DNA of 64,000 bases, taken from contig DATJTX010000021.1 of assembly GCA_035502855.1 (NCBI GenBank), forward strand, positions 124,001-188,000, given 5' to 3'. The stretch comes from Candidatus Baltobacteraceae bacterium. Lineage in GTDB: Bacteria; Vulcanimicrobiota; Vulcanimicrobiia; Vulcanimicrobiales; Vulcanimicrobiaceae. A model generated the notes under the pieces. It saw nothing but the letters and a program-made list of their open reading frames with translations. It did no database searches and was not told where the DNA came from. Within the stretch, counting starts at the first letter, position 1. Every line of letters begins with the position of its first letter. Below, piece by piece: positions 16,607 through 25,127 of this stretch. The position numbers and the translations under genes were made by a program.

Positions 16607-18392
16607 TCAGCGGGTTGTTCTCTTCGCGGCTGGTGACGTCGTAGAGACGTTTGTGGATGAAGACGTCGAGCAGCAGCGGATCGACCTTGCCGCGCTGCGC
16701 GAATTCTTTGGAGAGAATATCGAGCGCGCGCTCGGTGGACATCCCTTTCTTGTAGGGCCGGTCCGAGGCCGTGAGCGCGTCGAAGACGTCGCTGATCGTC
16801 ATCATCCGCACCTGCGGCTTGATCGCCTCGCCCTTGAGCTTTCGCGGATAGCCGGTTCCGTCGAGATGCTCGTGATGGCCATAGGCCAAATCGGCCACGT
16901 CGCGCCACGGCGTCTCTTGCCACGGGATCTCGCGCAGAAACAGGAACGATTGCGTGACGTGTTCCTGCATCCGGTTGCGCTCGTCGTCGGAAAGCGAGCC
17001 GCGCGGAATCGTCAGGTAATCGTACTCATGCGACTCGAGCAGCGGTCGCGGCCCGTCGACGTCGCGGTAGCGGCGCTCCAACGCGCGCAGCAGTGTTTCA
17101 TCGCCAGCGTCCGCGACGACGTTGGGCTCGTTGGCGGATTCGATCTTGACGAGCAGTTCGCGCAGCAACTCCTTGTCGTCTTTGGCTCGAGCCTGTTCGA
17201 GCGCGAGCAGAAAGCGCAGACGAATCGTGTCGAGCCGTCCGTCGGGGAGCTTTTTTGCCTTGGCAAAGATGTACTCGGGAACTGCGACCTTGCCGAAATC
17301 GTGCAGGAGCGAGGCGTAGCGCACCTCGCGGATCTGCTCGACCGTGAAGTGCAGACCGGCGAGCGGCCCCGAGTCGATCGTGTTGATGGCTTCGGCTTGG
17401 GCGACGGTCAGCGCAGCAACGCGTTCGGAGTGGCCTTGGGTGGATTTGTCGCGAACTTCGATCGCCTTGACCGAGGCGTGGACGAACCGCTCGAAGAGGT
17501 TCTGGATCGCATCGACCAGCCGCGCGTTCTCCATCGCGACCGCCGCTTGCGAAGCAAGCGCCGTAAGCAGCCGCTCGTCGTGCGCGTCGTACGGCCGTAC
17601 GATCTCTTCGGTGTGGGCCGGCGATTCGAGCTCGGTTTGGAAGCTCGGCTTGTGATTGATGAGCTGAATCGCGCCGATGACGTTGCCCTGCAGATTGCGC
17701 ATCGGCACGCACAGGATCGACTTCGTGCGGTAATTGTTCTTATCGTCGAAGGCGCGGTTGAAACGATACGGCGAGGATTCGGGAATCGCGTACGCATCCT
17801 CGATTTGAAGCGCCTCTCCCGTCACCGCAACGTATCCGGCAATCGATGTGGTCGAGAGCGGAAGCAGCGCGTCCATCAGGACCCCGTCGTCGTGGGGGCC
17901 CGTTTGCGCGACCGCGAAGCGCAGACGTCTCTGATCGTCGTGCTCTTCGATCACGAACAAACTTCCGGCATCGGAGAACGTCAATTCACGCGCCTTACGC
18001 ACGATCAGCCGCTGCAGCGTGGGAAGGTCGCGTTCAGACGAGAGCGAGCGCCCGATTTCGAGCAATTCCTCGCCTTCGCGCGCGGTGCGCGTCAGGGAAC
18101 GCGCGCTCTCGATTTTTGCCGCGGTGCGGAGCGCGGCAAGCAGGCAGGCCCCGGTCACCGGCGGATGCATGATGGCGACGACGTCGGGATCGTCGGCAAT
18201 CCATGCCAGCGCCGAGTGCGCAGGGGGCAACACCACGATCGCGGTTACTGGGGGCGCCCCCAAAGTCCGCAATCCGCCACGCTCGCGCAGCCGTTTGAAA
18301 TCCACGGCGTGGACCGAAACCCCGACGTTGCCGAGCAGAAGCGGCAACTCACCCAGATCGAGGTCATGCGGATAGAGGACCAGTGTGGCCAT
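16590..18392 (-). CDS. GAF/HD-GYP signalling protein, probable c-di-GMP phosphodiesterase
   Basis: The 600-residue product has an N-terminal region of receiver-like character (about 1-90, LVLYPHDLDLGEL), a GAF sensor (about 115-290) and a C-terminal HD-GYP domain. Catalytic features are intact: LLHDFGKV (H364-D365), HH at 506-507 and DGTGYP at 511-516. About 100 residues, rich in charged helix and including LLALEQARAKDDKELL, are inserted between the HD and GYP parts compared with compact homologues. The receiver-like part has no obvious phosphorylation site. It contrasts with the degenerate HD-GYP-like protein upstream. It converges on folK with a 17-base overlap. Confidence 0.85.
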   Translation of the reverse strand: MATLVLYPHDLDLGELPLLLGNVGVSVHAVDFKRLRERGGLRTLGAPPVTAIVVLPPAHSALAWIADDPDVVAIMHPPVTGACLLAALRTAAKIESARSLTRTAREGEELLEIGRSLSSERDLPTLQRLIVRKARELTFSDAGSLFVIEEHDDQRRLRFAVAQTGPHDDGVLMDALLPLSTTSIAGYVAVTGEALQIEDAYAIPESSPYRFNRAFDDKNNYRTKSILCVPMRNLQGNVIGAIQLINHKPSFQTELESPAHTEEIVRPYDAHDERLLTALASQAAVAMENARLVDAIQNLFERFVHASVKAIEVRDKSTQGHSERVAALTVAQAEAINTIDSGPLAGLHFTVEQIREVRYASLLHDFGKVAVPEYIFAKAKKLPDGRLDTIRLRFLLALEQARAKDDKELLRELLVKIESANEPNVVADAGDETLLRALERRYRDVDGPRPLLESHEYDYLTIPRGSLSDDERNRMQEHVTQSFLFLREIPWQETPWRDVADLAYGHHEHLDGTGYPRKLKGEAIKPQVRMMTISDVFDALTASDRPYKKGMSTERALDILSKEFAQRGKVDPLLLDVFIHKRLYDVTSREENNPLIKHVS

Positions 18393-18490
18393 CCCTTATA
18401 TAATCGGCCGTAATTCGGAATTGCGCCAGAGTGCCGCGGGACGTCGCGCCTGCCGGAGGGCACGCCCGCGAGCGCGAAAGCCTAGCGCCG

Positions 18491-18913
18491 ATGTCCGATC
18501 CCTACCCCTCCTCCGCCCTCGCCGGGCGGGTCCGCGCTTTGGCCGAGCTGCTCGTCGAGACCGATTTGCTGCGCCTGCGGATCGAGCGCGAAGGGGAGGA
18601 GATCGAGCTCGGCCGCCGGGCGATGCACCCGGACGTGGTGCCGGAGGTCCCGGCCGATCTGGGCGCGCTCGATGCCCGCCCCGCCCGAGCCGAACAGATC
18701 CGGGCCGATCTGGTGGGAATCTTTCACCTGAGCCGCCCGGCGCCCGCCGAGGGCGATCTGCTCGAGGGCGACCGCGAACTGGCCTTCATCGAGGCACTCG
18801 GGATTCGAAACCCCGTGCGCAGTCTGGGGCCGGGACGGATTCTGGCGATTCGGCGCGGAGACGGGCAGCCCGTCGAATACGGCTCGGTGCTCTTCGAAAT
18901 CGATCGCGGATGA
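18491..18913 (+). CDS. AccB-like (BCCP) protein lacking the biotinylation lysine
   Basis: The 140-residue product matches AccB throughout. The N-terminal helix LAELLVETDLLRLRIEREGE corresponds to the BCCP segment before the linker, and a short linker leads to a biotinyl-domain-like C terminus (about 68-138) ending RRGDGQPVEYGSVLFEID. The carrier motif, however, is EALGI (101-105) instead of EAMKM, so the acceptor lysine is Gly104. The protein cannot be biotinylated at the usual site. It sits 19 bases upstream of accC, where accB normally lies. Comparable non-biotinylated BCCP relatives (BADC proteins) in plants bind and down-tune acetyl-CoA carboxylase; a similar role here is an inference. 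The ATG at 18491 was preferred over upstream in-frame codons. Confidence 0.8.
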   Translation: MSDPYPSSALAGRVRALAELLVETDLLRLRIEREGEEIELGRRAMHPDVVPEVPADLGALDARPARAEQIRADLVGIFHLSRPAPAEGDLLEGDRELAFIEALGIRNPVRSLGPGRILAIRRGDGQPVEYGSVLFEIDRG

Positions 18914-18917
18914 GCGC

Positions 18918-18935
18918 GGAGGGTCTCTAACCATT
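18918..18935 (+). promoter_or_regulatory. Shine-Dalgarno and ATT initiation codon of accC
   Basis: GGAGGG (18918-18923) is followed after nine bases by ATT (18933-18935), which begins the reading frame I-FNKVLIANRGEIALR. No ATG, GTG or TTG lies in frame between the site and the conserved motif; the next one, a GTG at 19008, would delete that motif. Confidence 0.6.
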
Positions 18936-20360
18936 TTCAACAAGGTTCTCATCGCCAATCGCGGCGAGATCGCGCTGCGCATCAATCGTGCCTGCCAAGA
19001 ACTGGGCGTGCGCACGGTGGCGATCTTCTCCGAAGCGGATCGTGAGTCGTTGCACGTGCGACAGGCCGACGAAGCCTTTTGCGTCGGTCCGGGTCCGGTG
19101 CAGCGCTCGTATCTCAACATTCCGAACATCATTTCGACCGCGCTGATCACCGGCTGCGATGCGATCCATCCCGGATACGGCTTTCTGGCTGAGAACGCGC
19201 GCTTCGCGCAGATCTGCGCCGACCACGGACTCACGTTCATCGGTCCCAAACCCGACGTCGTCGCGGCGATGGGTGACAAGGCGACGGCCAAACGCGTCAT
19301 GCGCGAGGCCGGCATCGCGACGACGCCGGGCACGGACATTCTCGAGACGCTCGACGATGCGCTTTCGGCGGCGCAGGAGATCGGTTATCCCGTACTGCTC
19401 AAGGCAACGGCGGGCGGCGGCGGCAAGGGGATGCGCGCGGTGGAGAGCGCCGGCGAGATGGAGCGTGCGCTCGCGAGCGCGACTGCCGAGGCCGAGGCGA
19501 GTTTCAAAGACGGCCGCGTCTACTTGGAAAAGCTCATCCTCGATCCGCGTCACATCGAGGTCCAGGTTCTGGGCGATGAATTCGGATCGGTCGTCCATTT
19601 GGGCGAACGCGATTGCTCGGTGCAAAAGCCGTCGCATCAAAAGTTGATCGAAGAGTCGCCGACTCCGCACCTCTCGGATGCGGCGCGCAGTTCGCTGCTC
19701 GAGATGGCCGTTCGCGCCTGCAAACACGTTCAATACAGCAATGCAGGCACGCTCGAGTTTCTCGTCAGCGGCGATGACGTGTACTTCATGGAGATGAACA
19801 CGCGCATCCAAGTCGAGCATCCGGTAACCGAGATGGTTTATAGCGTCGATTTGGTCAAAGAACAGATTCGCATCGCTGCCGGGGAGCCGCTTGGTTACGC
19901 GCAGCACGATCTGGCCCTACGGGGCCATGCGATCGAGTGCCGTATCAACGCCGAAGATCCGCACAACAACTTCGCGCCGCAGGCCGGTACGCTGACCAAG
20001 GTCGTTTTCCCGGGCGGCCCGGGCGTGCGCGTCGACACGCACGTGTTCTCGGGTGCGGTCGTGCCGCCGTACTACGACTCGATGATCGCCAAAGTGATCG
20101 CGTTCGGCGCTTCGCGCGAAGCGGCGATCGCGCGCATGGAACGCGCCCTGCGCGAGACCGTCGTCGAGGGCGTCAGCACGACGATCGGCTGCTGCCTCGA
20201 GATCTTGGCGACGCCGGAGTTTCGCGAGGGACGCTACGACATCGGCTTCCTCCCCAAATTGCTTAAGCAATTTGGGGACCCCGTTGTTTTAACCGGCGCT
20301 TCGCCTGCGGCTCCGCGCCGTCGACGGGCAAAGCCCGTCGGGTCTCCCACCGACACCTGA
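18933..20360 (+). CDS. accC: acetyl-CoA carboxylase biotin carboxylase subunit AccC
   Basis: ATP-grasp enzyme that carboxylates biotin in acetyl-CoA carboxylase. The 475-residue product starts FNKVLIANRGEIALR after an apparent ATT start codon behind a well-placed GGAGGG. It contains the ATP-grasp glycine loop LLKATAGGGGKGMRAV, the catalytic region EMNTRIQVEHPVTEM and IECRINAEDP. The C-terminal end departs from the family: after YDIGFLPKLLKQFGD comes an Arg/Pro-rich tail encoded by a 28-bp palindrome and a further hairpin, as if repeats had been captured. A GTG at 19008 is the first conventional start but would remove the essential N-terminal strand. The TGA overlaps the nusB ATG. Confidence 0.93.
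   Translation: MFNKVLIANRGEIALRINRACQELGVRTVAIFSEADRESLHVRQADEAFCVGPGPVQRSYLNIPNIISTALITGCDAIHPGYGFLAENARFAQICADHGLTFIGPKPDVVAAMGDKATAKRVMREAGIATTPGTDILETLDDALSAAQEIGYPVLLKATAGGGGKGMRAVESAGEMERALASATAEAEASFKDGRVYLEKLILDPRHIEVQVLGDEFGSVVHLGERDCSVQKPSHQKLIEESPTPHLSDAARSSLLEMAVRACKHVQYSNAGTLEFLVSGDDVYFMEMNTRIQVEHPVTEMVYSVDLVKEQIRIAAGEPLGYAQHDLALRGHAIECRINAEDPHNNFAPQAGTLTKVVFPGGPGVRVDTHVFSGAVVPPYYDSMIAKVIAFGASREAAIARMERALRETVVEGVSTTIGCCLEILATPEFREGRYDIGFLPKLLKQFGDPVVLTGASPAAPRRRRAKPVGSPTDT
20251..20340 (+). repeat. 28-bp perfect palindrome and second hairpin inside the accC 3' end
   Basis: Positions 20251-20278 form a perfect palindrome (TCCCCAAATTGCTTA and its reverse complement) in the accC reading frame. 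At 20322-20340, CGACGGGC-AAA-GCCCGTCG forms a second hairpin. Together they encode the odd Arg/Pro-rich tail of AccC. They may act as an attenuating structure ahead of nusB. Confidence 0.8.
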
Positions 20361-20761
20361 TGCCCAGTCGGCGGCAAGGGCGTGAGGCGGCCCTACAAAC
20401 GCTCTATGCGGTCGCGGTGGGACACCGCGATCCCGGTGACGCGCTCGGCGAGACGGTCGGCGAAGGGGTCGAAACCGACTATCGCGCGTTCGTAAAGGAT
20501 CTCGTGCTCGGCACACTCGATCATGCCGCCGAGGCCGACGCCTTGTTGGCGCCGCTTTTGGAGGGATGGACGATCGAACGTTTGCCCACGATCGACCGTT
20601 TGCTCTTGGAGATGGGGACGTTCGAATTATGCCATCGTCCGCTCACACCGCGGGCGGTGGTCATCAATGAAGCGGTGGAGCTCGCGAAGAAGTTTTCGAC
20701 CGAGGATTCCAACCGGTTTGTCAACGGCGTATTGAATGCTATCGCGAAAGAAACGACGTAA
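20360..20761 (+). CDS. nusB: transcription antitermination factor NusB
   Basis: RNA-binding partner of NusE(S10) in rRNA antitermination. The 133-residue all-helical product shows the NusB pattern RRQGREAALQTLYAVAVG at the N terminus, then LAPLLEGWTIERLPTIDRLL and the late INEAVELAKKFSTEDSNRFV-NGVL segment. The ATG overlaps the accC stop, and the end overlaps the penicillin-binding protein gene by 26 bases. Length is typical. Confidence 0.93.
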   Translation: MPSRRQGREAALQTLYAVAVGHRDPGDALGETVGEGVETDYRAFVKDLVLGTLDHAAEADALLAPLLEGWTIERLPTIDRLLLEMGTFELCHRPLTPRAVVINEAVELAKKFSTEDSNRFVNGVLNAIAKETT

Positions 20762-22856
20762 ACGTAAGGCTCGAACGGGTCCGCCGCCGAACTGGCTGCG
20801 CGGAACGCTGATCGCGCTGCTCCTGGTCGTGCTGTTCGGCGCGGGCCTGGTTGCCGGTATCGTCGCCGCCTATTCGCGCAACCTGCCCGACATCAGCCGC
20901 CTGGCCGACTACCAACCCGAGAGTTCGACGCGCATCTTCGCGCGTGACGGCACGCTCCTCGCTTCGGTTTACAAAGAAAACCGTATCTACGTACCGCTTT
21001 CACATATCCCGCTCATCATGCAAGAGGCGGTGATCGCAAACGAAGATCACAATTTCTACTACCACCACGGCGTCGATTTCGGCGGCATCGTGCGAGCCGC
21101 GTTTGCCGACCTCACCCATCAAGAGTTCCAAGGCGCCTCGACGATCACCCAACAGCTCGCACGCAAGCTCTTTCTGAACGATGAAGTCTCGATTTCGCGC
21201 AAGATTCAAGAGGCGCTGCTCGCGATGGAGATCGAGCGTTACTATACGAAGGACGAGATCCTCGAACGCTACCTGAACATCGTCTACCTCGGCTCGGGGG
21301 CCTATGGCGTCGATGCGGCAGCGCACACCTATTTCGGCGAGAGTATCGAGAAGGTCGATCTTCCGCAGGCGGCGATGATTGCGGGCGTGATCGCCGCGCC
21401 GTCGGACTACTCGCCCTTCGTGAATTTTTCACTGGCCAAGGACCGGCAGCAGCACGTGCTCCAGCGCATGGTCGAGAGCGGGTACATCACGCAAGCCCAG
21501 GCCGACCAAGCCGCGAACGCTCCGGTGGCGCTGACCAAAGAGCGTGCGCCCGGCTTACAAGGCTATCTCTATCCGTACTACACCACCTATGTGATCGCGC
21601 GGCTCGAGCGCCTCTTCGGGAAGCAGGCGGTAGAAGAAGGCGGATTACAGGTCTACACCGCGCTCGATCCGCGCATGCAGCGGGTCGCGCAAGCTTCGAT
21701 CGACTGGGGGCTCGCGCGCGCGAAGGCGATGGGCGTTCACGCGGGCGAAGCCGCCTTGGTCTCGATCCGTCCTTCGACCGGCGAGATCGTGGCCATGGTC
21801 GGGGGTAAGGGTTTCTCGCTCGACAATCAGTTCAATCGGGCTTGGCAAGCACGCCGTCAACCCGGGTCGTCGTTCAAGCTCTACGTCTATACCGCCGCAA
21901 TCGATTCGGGACTTCCCGCCAACACCGTGATCGACGATTCGCCGGTGAGCTATCCGATGGGCGACGGCACGATGTGGTCGCCGAGGGACGATGACGACAG
22001 CTACATGGGCCCGGTCACGCTGCGCGTCGGGCTCGAACTCTCGCGCAACATCGTCGCGGTGAAACTCGCCGATCGCGTCGGACTCGATAAGATCATTCAA
22101 TATGCGCAGCGCATGGGCGTCACCTCGCCGCTTGCGCCCAATCTCTCGCTTGCGCTCGGATCGTCCGGCGTCACCGTGCTCGACCAGGCGACGGGATACG
22201 CGACGATCGCGGATCAAGGGATTCACATCGACCCCTCGGCGATTCGGCTGGTGAAGGACTCGCTCGGCAACGTCGTGCTCGACGATCAGTATCCGCAGGC
22301 GACTGAGGTTGTCAGCGCGGGGACCGCGTTTATCATCACATCCATGCTCGAGGACGTCATCAACCACGGCACCGGCTACCCGAACGCGATCATCGGCCGT
22401 CCGGCGGCTGGAAAGACCGGGACGACGTCGGACTTTCGCGATGCGTGGTTCGTCGGATTCACGCCCGACCTGGTTACCGCGGTCTGGATGGGCAACGACG
22501 ATTATTCACGCATGAACGAGGCCTACGGCGGCGGAATTCCGGCCTCGATATGGGCGCGCTACATGAAAACCGTGCTCGCCGGTGTGCCCAAACACGATTT
22601 CACGATGCCGGCCGATCAAGTCGTGCGCGTTGCTTCGTGTTCAGGCGGGTCGGAATATTATCTGATCGGAACGCAGCCCAGTTCCGGCGGGTGCGGAACG
22701 GTGGAAACCGCGCAGGATCCGACGGCAACGCCGCTGCCGACGATTGCACCGGGTACGGTTGCACCGGGCGGGACGCAGCCTCCCAATAGCGTCGGCGACG
22801 GAACCCACTACGTGCCGCTGGGCTCGCCTTCACCGGCACCGAGCGCGAGGCCGTGA
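20736..22856 (+). CDS. class A penicillin-binding protein (PBP1A type)
   Basis: Bifunctional peptidoglycan polymerase. The 706-residue product has a basic cytoplasmic tail, one membrane anchor (about 22-46), a GT51 glycosyltransferase domain with catalytic Glu103 in ANEDHNFYYHHGVD and the QGASTITQQLARKLFL motif, and a transpeptidase domain with SxxK at S377-K380 (PGSSFKLY), SRN and KTGT at 560-563. A Pro/Thr-rich C-terminal tail (about 655-706) follows. The gene overlaps nusB and its stop overlaps the xseA start (GTGA). Recycling of its lipid carrier is done by UppP, encoded 13 kb upstream. Confidence 0.94.
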   Translation: MLSRKKRRKRKARTGPPPNWLRGTLIALLLVVLFGAGLVAGIVAAYSRNLPDISRLADYQPESSTRIFARDGTLLASVYKENRIYVPLSHIPLIMQEAVIANEDHNFYYHHGVDFGGIVRAAFADLTHQEFQGASTITQQLARKLFLNDEVSISRKIQEALLAMEIERYYTKDEILERYLNIVYLGSGAYGVDAAAHTYFGESIEKVDLPQAAMIAGVIAAPSDYSPFVNFSLAKDRQQHVLQRMVESGYITQAQADQAANAPVALTKERAPGLQGYLYPYYTTYVIARLERLFGKQAVEEGGLQVYTALDPRMQRVAQASIDWGLARAKAMGVHAGEAALVSIRPSTGEIVAMVGGKGFSLDNQFNRAWQARRQPGSSFKLYVYTAAIDSGLPANTVIDDSPVSYPMGDGTMWSPRDDDDSYMGPVTLRVGLELSRNIVAVKLADRVGLDKIIQYAQRMGVTSPLAPNLSLALGSSGVTVLDQATGYATIADQGIHIDPSAIRLVKDSLGNVVLDDQYPQATEVVSAGTAFIITSMLEDVINHGTGYPNAIIGRPAAGKTGTTSDFRDAWFVGFTPDLVTAVWMGNDDYSRMNEAYGGGIPASIWARYMKTVLAGVPKHDFTMPADQVVRVASCSGGSEYYLIGTQPSSGGCGTVETAQDPTATPLPTIAPGTVAPGGTQPPNSVGDGTHYVPLGSPSPAPSARP

Positions 22857-24130
22857 TCTCGCTCGCGCCGGGAACCGTGATTCGCACGGTCAGCGAATTC
22901 ACCAACGGTCTCGCGCGCTGGTTCACCAATCAGAGTGCATTTCAGGGCGCGGCGATCAGCGGCGAGATCTCGGGATTGAAAGAAGTGACGGGCGGGCATC
23001 TCGCCTTCGTGCTAAAGGACAGCGCAGCCGTGTTGAATTGCATCGTGTGGCAAAGCAAGGTCACGCGCCTGCCGCCGCTGCAAAACGGTGACGCCGCGAT
23101 CGCGGTCGGAAGCGTACGTCTGCGCCCCGAGCAGAGTTCATATCAGATGATCGTGGATACCGTGCATCTCACCGGCGTCGGCGAACTCTACGCGCGCTTC
23201 AACGCGCTCAAGGAAAAATTCCGGCTCGAGGGACTCTTCGACCCAAAGCGCAAACGGCAAATCCCTCGATACGCGCGCCGCATAGCGCTGATCTCTGCGC
23301 CCTCGAGCAAGGCATCGGATGACTTTCTCTCGACGATTCAAACACAGGTCCCTTTCGTCGAGGTCGAGTTTCTGCCGACGCGCGTACAGGGCGCCGGCGC
23401 CGAAGTCGACATTCGCGAAGCATTCGACCGTGCCGAGAAACTCGAAGTCGACGCGATCGTCCTGACGCGCGGCGGCGGCACATACGAAGACTTGTTCACC
23501 TTCAACGAAGAGGTCGTGGTGCGCGCGATCGCGCGTTCACGCCATCCGGTGATCACGGCGATCGGGCATCAAACCGACCATCACCTCGCCGACGACGCCG
23601 CCGATGCCACGTACGGGACGCCCTCGAAGGCGGCGGAAGCGATTGCCGCGCCGTGGATCGCGACGCGCGAGCGCATCGCCGGCGCAATTCGCAACTTGCG
23701 GCGTGCCGCCGAAGATGCACTGGGTCGCCGCGGCCAACGCCTCGCACTGGTGCGCTCGCAGCTGGAAGGCGCGATGCGGCAGCGCGCGGGGAACGCGGAA
23801 CGCACGTTGGCCGCACTCGAGCGCCGCCTCTCCTTCCAAAACCCGGCGGCACGGCTCTCGCAGCGCGCACAGCGTTTTGCGGCTCTGCGCACGCGGCTTC
23901 CGGGCGCATGGGAACGGTACGCGAGCCGGCGTGCGAACCGGCTGCAGCTGGCGGTAACGCACCTGGAGGCGCTCGATCCGCAAGCGCCGCTCGCGCGCGG
24001 GTATGCATTGATCTTCCGCGACGGCGTGCTGGTGCGTTCGGCCGCCGACGTGCGTGCCGGCGATGCGATTTCCGCCCAGCTTGGTCGCGGAACGCTCGAC
24101 GCGAGCGTCGAAGCGGTGCGTGATGAGTAG
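22853..24130 (+). CDS. xseA: exodeoxyribonuclease VII large subunit
   Basis: Catalytic subunit of ExoVII, which degrades single-stranded DNA from both ends. The 425-residue product has an N-terminal OB-fold (about 10-105, SGEISGLKEVTGGHLAFVLK), the central nuclease domain with LISAPSSKASDDF, LTRGGGTYEDLFTFNEE and IGHQTDHHLADDAAD (usual form GHETD; the Asp remains, Glu is Gln), and a long coiled-coil C-terminal part. The GTG start is coupled to the preceding stop. It overlaps xseB by eight bases. Confidence 0.92.
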   Translation: MISLAPGTVIRTVSEFTNGLARWFTNQSAFQGAAISGEISGLKEVTGGHLAFVLKDSAAVLNCIVWQSKVTRLPPLQNGDAAIAVGSVRLRPEQSSYQMIVDTVHLTGVGELYARFNALKEKFRLEGLFDPKRKRQIPRYARRIALISAPSSKASDDFLSTIQTQVPFVEVEFLPTRVQGAGAEVDIREAFDRAEKLEVDAIVLTRGGGTYEDLFTFNEEVVVRAIARSRHPVITAIGHQTDHHLADDAADATYGTPSKAAEAIAAPWIATRERIAGAIRNLRRAAEDALGRRGQRLALVRSQLEGAMRQRAGNAERTLAALERRLSFQNPAARLSQRAQRFAALRTRLPGAWERYASRRANRLQLAVTHLEALDPQAPLARGYALIFRDGVLVRSAADVRAGDAISAQLGRGTLDASVEAVRDE

Positions 24131-24341
24131 GAGTCCTGACGAATCTCCGGGATCGTTCGAAGAGAAGCTCGAGCGGATCGATACGATCGTGCGCGAGCTG
24201 GAATCCGGTACGGTCACGCTCGACCGCGCGATCGAGCTATTCAAGGAGGGCAAGGCGCTCGCGGCGCAGTGCGAAGCACTGCTCAAGAGTTCGCAGGCCC
24301 AGATCGATGCCGCAATGGGTCCGTCGACCGGCTCCGATTGA
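24123..24341 (+). CDS. xseB: exodeoxyribonuclease VII small subunit
   Basis: The 72-residue partner of XseA. It matches the family in the helical hairpin SFEEKLERIDTIVRELESG followed by TLDRAIELFKEGKALAAQCEALL. Its ATG lies within the last codons of xseA, which ensures coupled synthesis. The longer in-frame extension upstream belongs to the xseA coding region and was left out. Confidence 0.92.
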   Translation: MSRSPDESPGSFEEKLERIDTIVRELESGTVTLDRAIELFKEGKALAAQCEALLKSSQAQIDAAMGPSTGSD

Positions 24342-24353
24342 GATTCCCAAGCG

Positions 24354-25124
24354 TTGCGTCTGGATGAAGCGGTCGCGGAGCGCGCCGGCGTAACCCGATC
24401 GCAAGCCCGCAGCCTCATCATGGAGGGGCGCGTTCGCGTCGGGGGCGAGCCCGCAACCAAGGCCGGCCAACGTGTGCGTGAGGGCGCGCAGATCACGGTC
24501 GACGCGCCGCGACGCTTCGTCAGCCGCGGCGGCGAAAAACTCGCGGCCGCGCTCGATGCGTTCTCGATCGACGTCACCGGCGCTCGCGCCCTCGACGTCG
24601 GCGCGTCGACGGGCGGGTTCACCGACGTGCTGCTGCAGCGCGGCGCCGCATTCGTCGCGGCCGTCGACGTCGGTTACGGCCAACTCGATTGGAAGCTGCG
24701 CAACGATTCGCGGGTGCGCGTGATCGAGCGTACGAACTTTCGCTACCTGGCCGACGATGCGTTCGAACATCCTTTCGACATCGTCACCATCGACGTCTCG
24801 TTCATTTCGCTGCGCACGATCTTGTTGCGCGCAGCGGCCTTTCTCGTACCGGGTGGACGTATCGTCGCGCTGGTGAAGCCGCAATTCGAGGCGGGCCGAG
24901 CGCGGATCGGCGGCGGCGGCGTCGTGCGCGACCCGGCGGTTCATCGCGCTATTTTGCGAGAGGTACGCGACTCGGCGGCGGCTCTCGGCCTGCCCGTGGC
25001 GGCTCTGATCGCCTCGCCGCTGCTCGGACCGGCCGGCAATCGTGAGTTTCTGATCGAACTGCGCAGCGGCGCGCAGCCGATCGAGGACGAGCGGATCGAC
25101 CGCGTCGTCGGCGAAGGGGCGTGA
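24354..25124 (+). CDS. tlyA: TlyA-family rRNA 2'-O-methyltransferase
   Basis: The 256-residue product has an N-terminal S4 domain (about 1-60, RLDEAVAERAGVTRSQARSL) and an FtsJ-like AdoMet methyltransferase domain with motif I ALDVGASTGGFTDVLLQRG and DIVTIDVSFISLRTIL. TlyA proteins methylate ribose in 16S and/or 23S rRNA; older names call them hemolysin A. The TTG start produces the standard N terminus. It precedes nadK and recN, the gene order often seen in Gram-positive and deep-branching bacteria. Confidence 0.92.
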   Translation: MRLDEAVAERAGVTRSQARSLIMEGRVRVGGEPATKAGQRVREGAQITVDAPRRFVSRGGEKLAAALDAFSIDVTGARALDVGASTGGFTDVLLQRGAAFVAAVDVGYGQLDWKLRNDSRVRVIERTNFRYLADDAFEHPFDIVTIDVSFISLRTILLRAAAFLVPGGRIVALVKPQFEAGRARIGGGGVVRDPAVHRAILREVRDSAAALGLPVAALIASPLLGPAGNREFLIELRSGAQPIEDERIDRVVGEGA

Positions 25125-25127
25125 GAG

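Noticed and set aside
16479-18413. Long open frame on the + strand across the HD-GYP gene, and similar long antisense frames over the TPR protein (2506-3954) and infB (38876-41266)
   Set aside because: High-GC genes leave their antisense frames open. These products are Arg/Val-rich, show no domain, and the opposite-strand genes are clearly real.
19008-20360. accC starting at the GTG at 19008
   Set aside because: This would delete the conserved FNKVLIANRGEIALR strand, which is encoded in frame just upstream behind a good ribosome-binding site.
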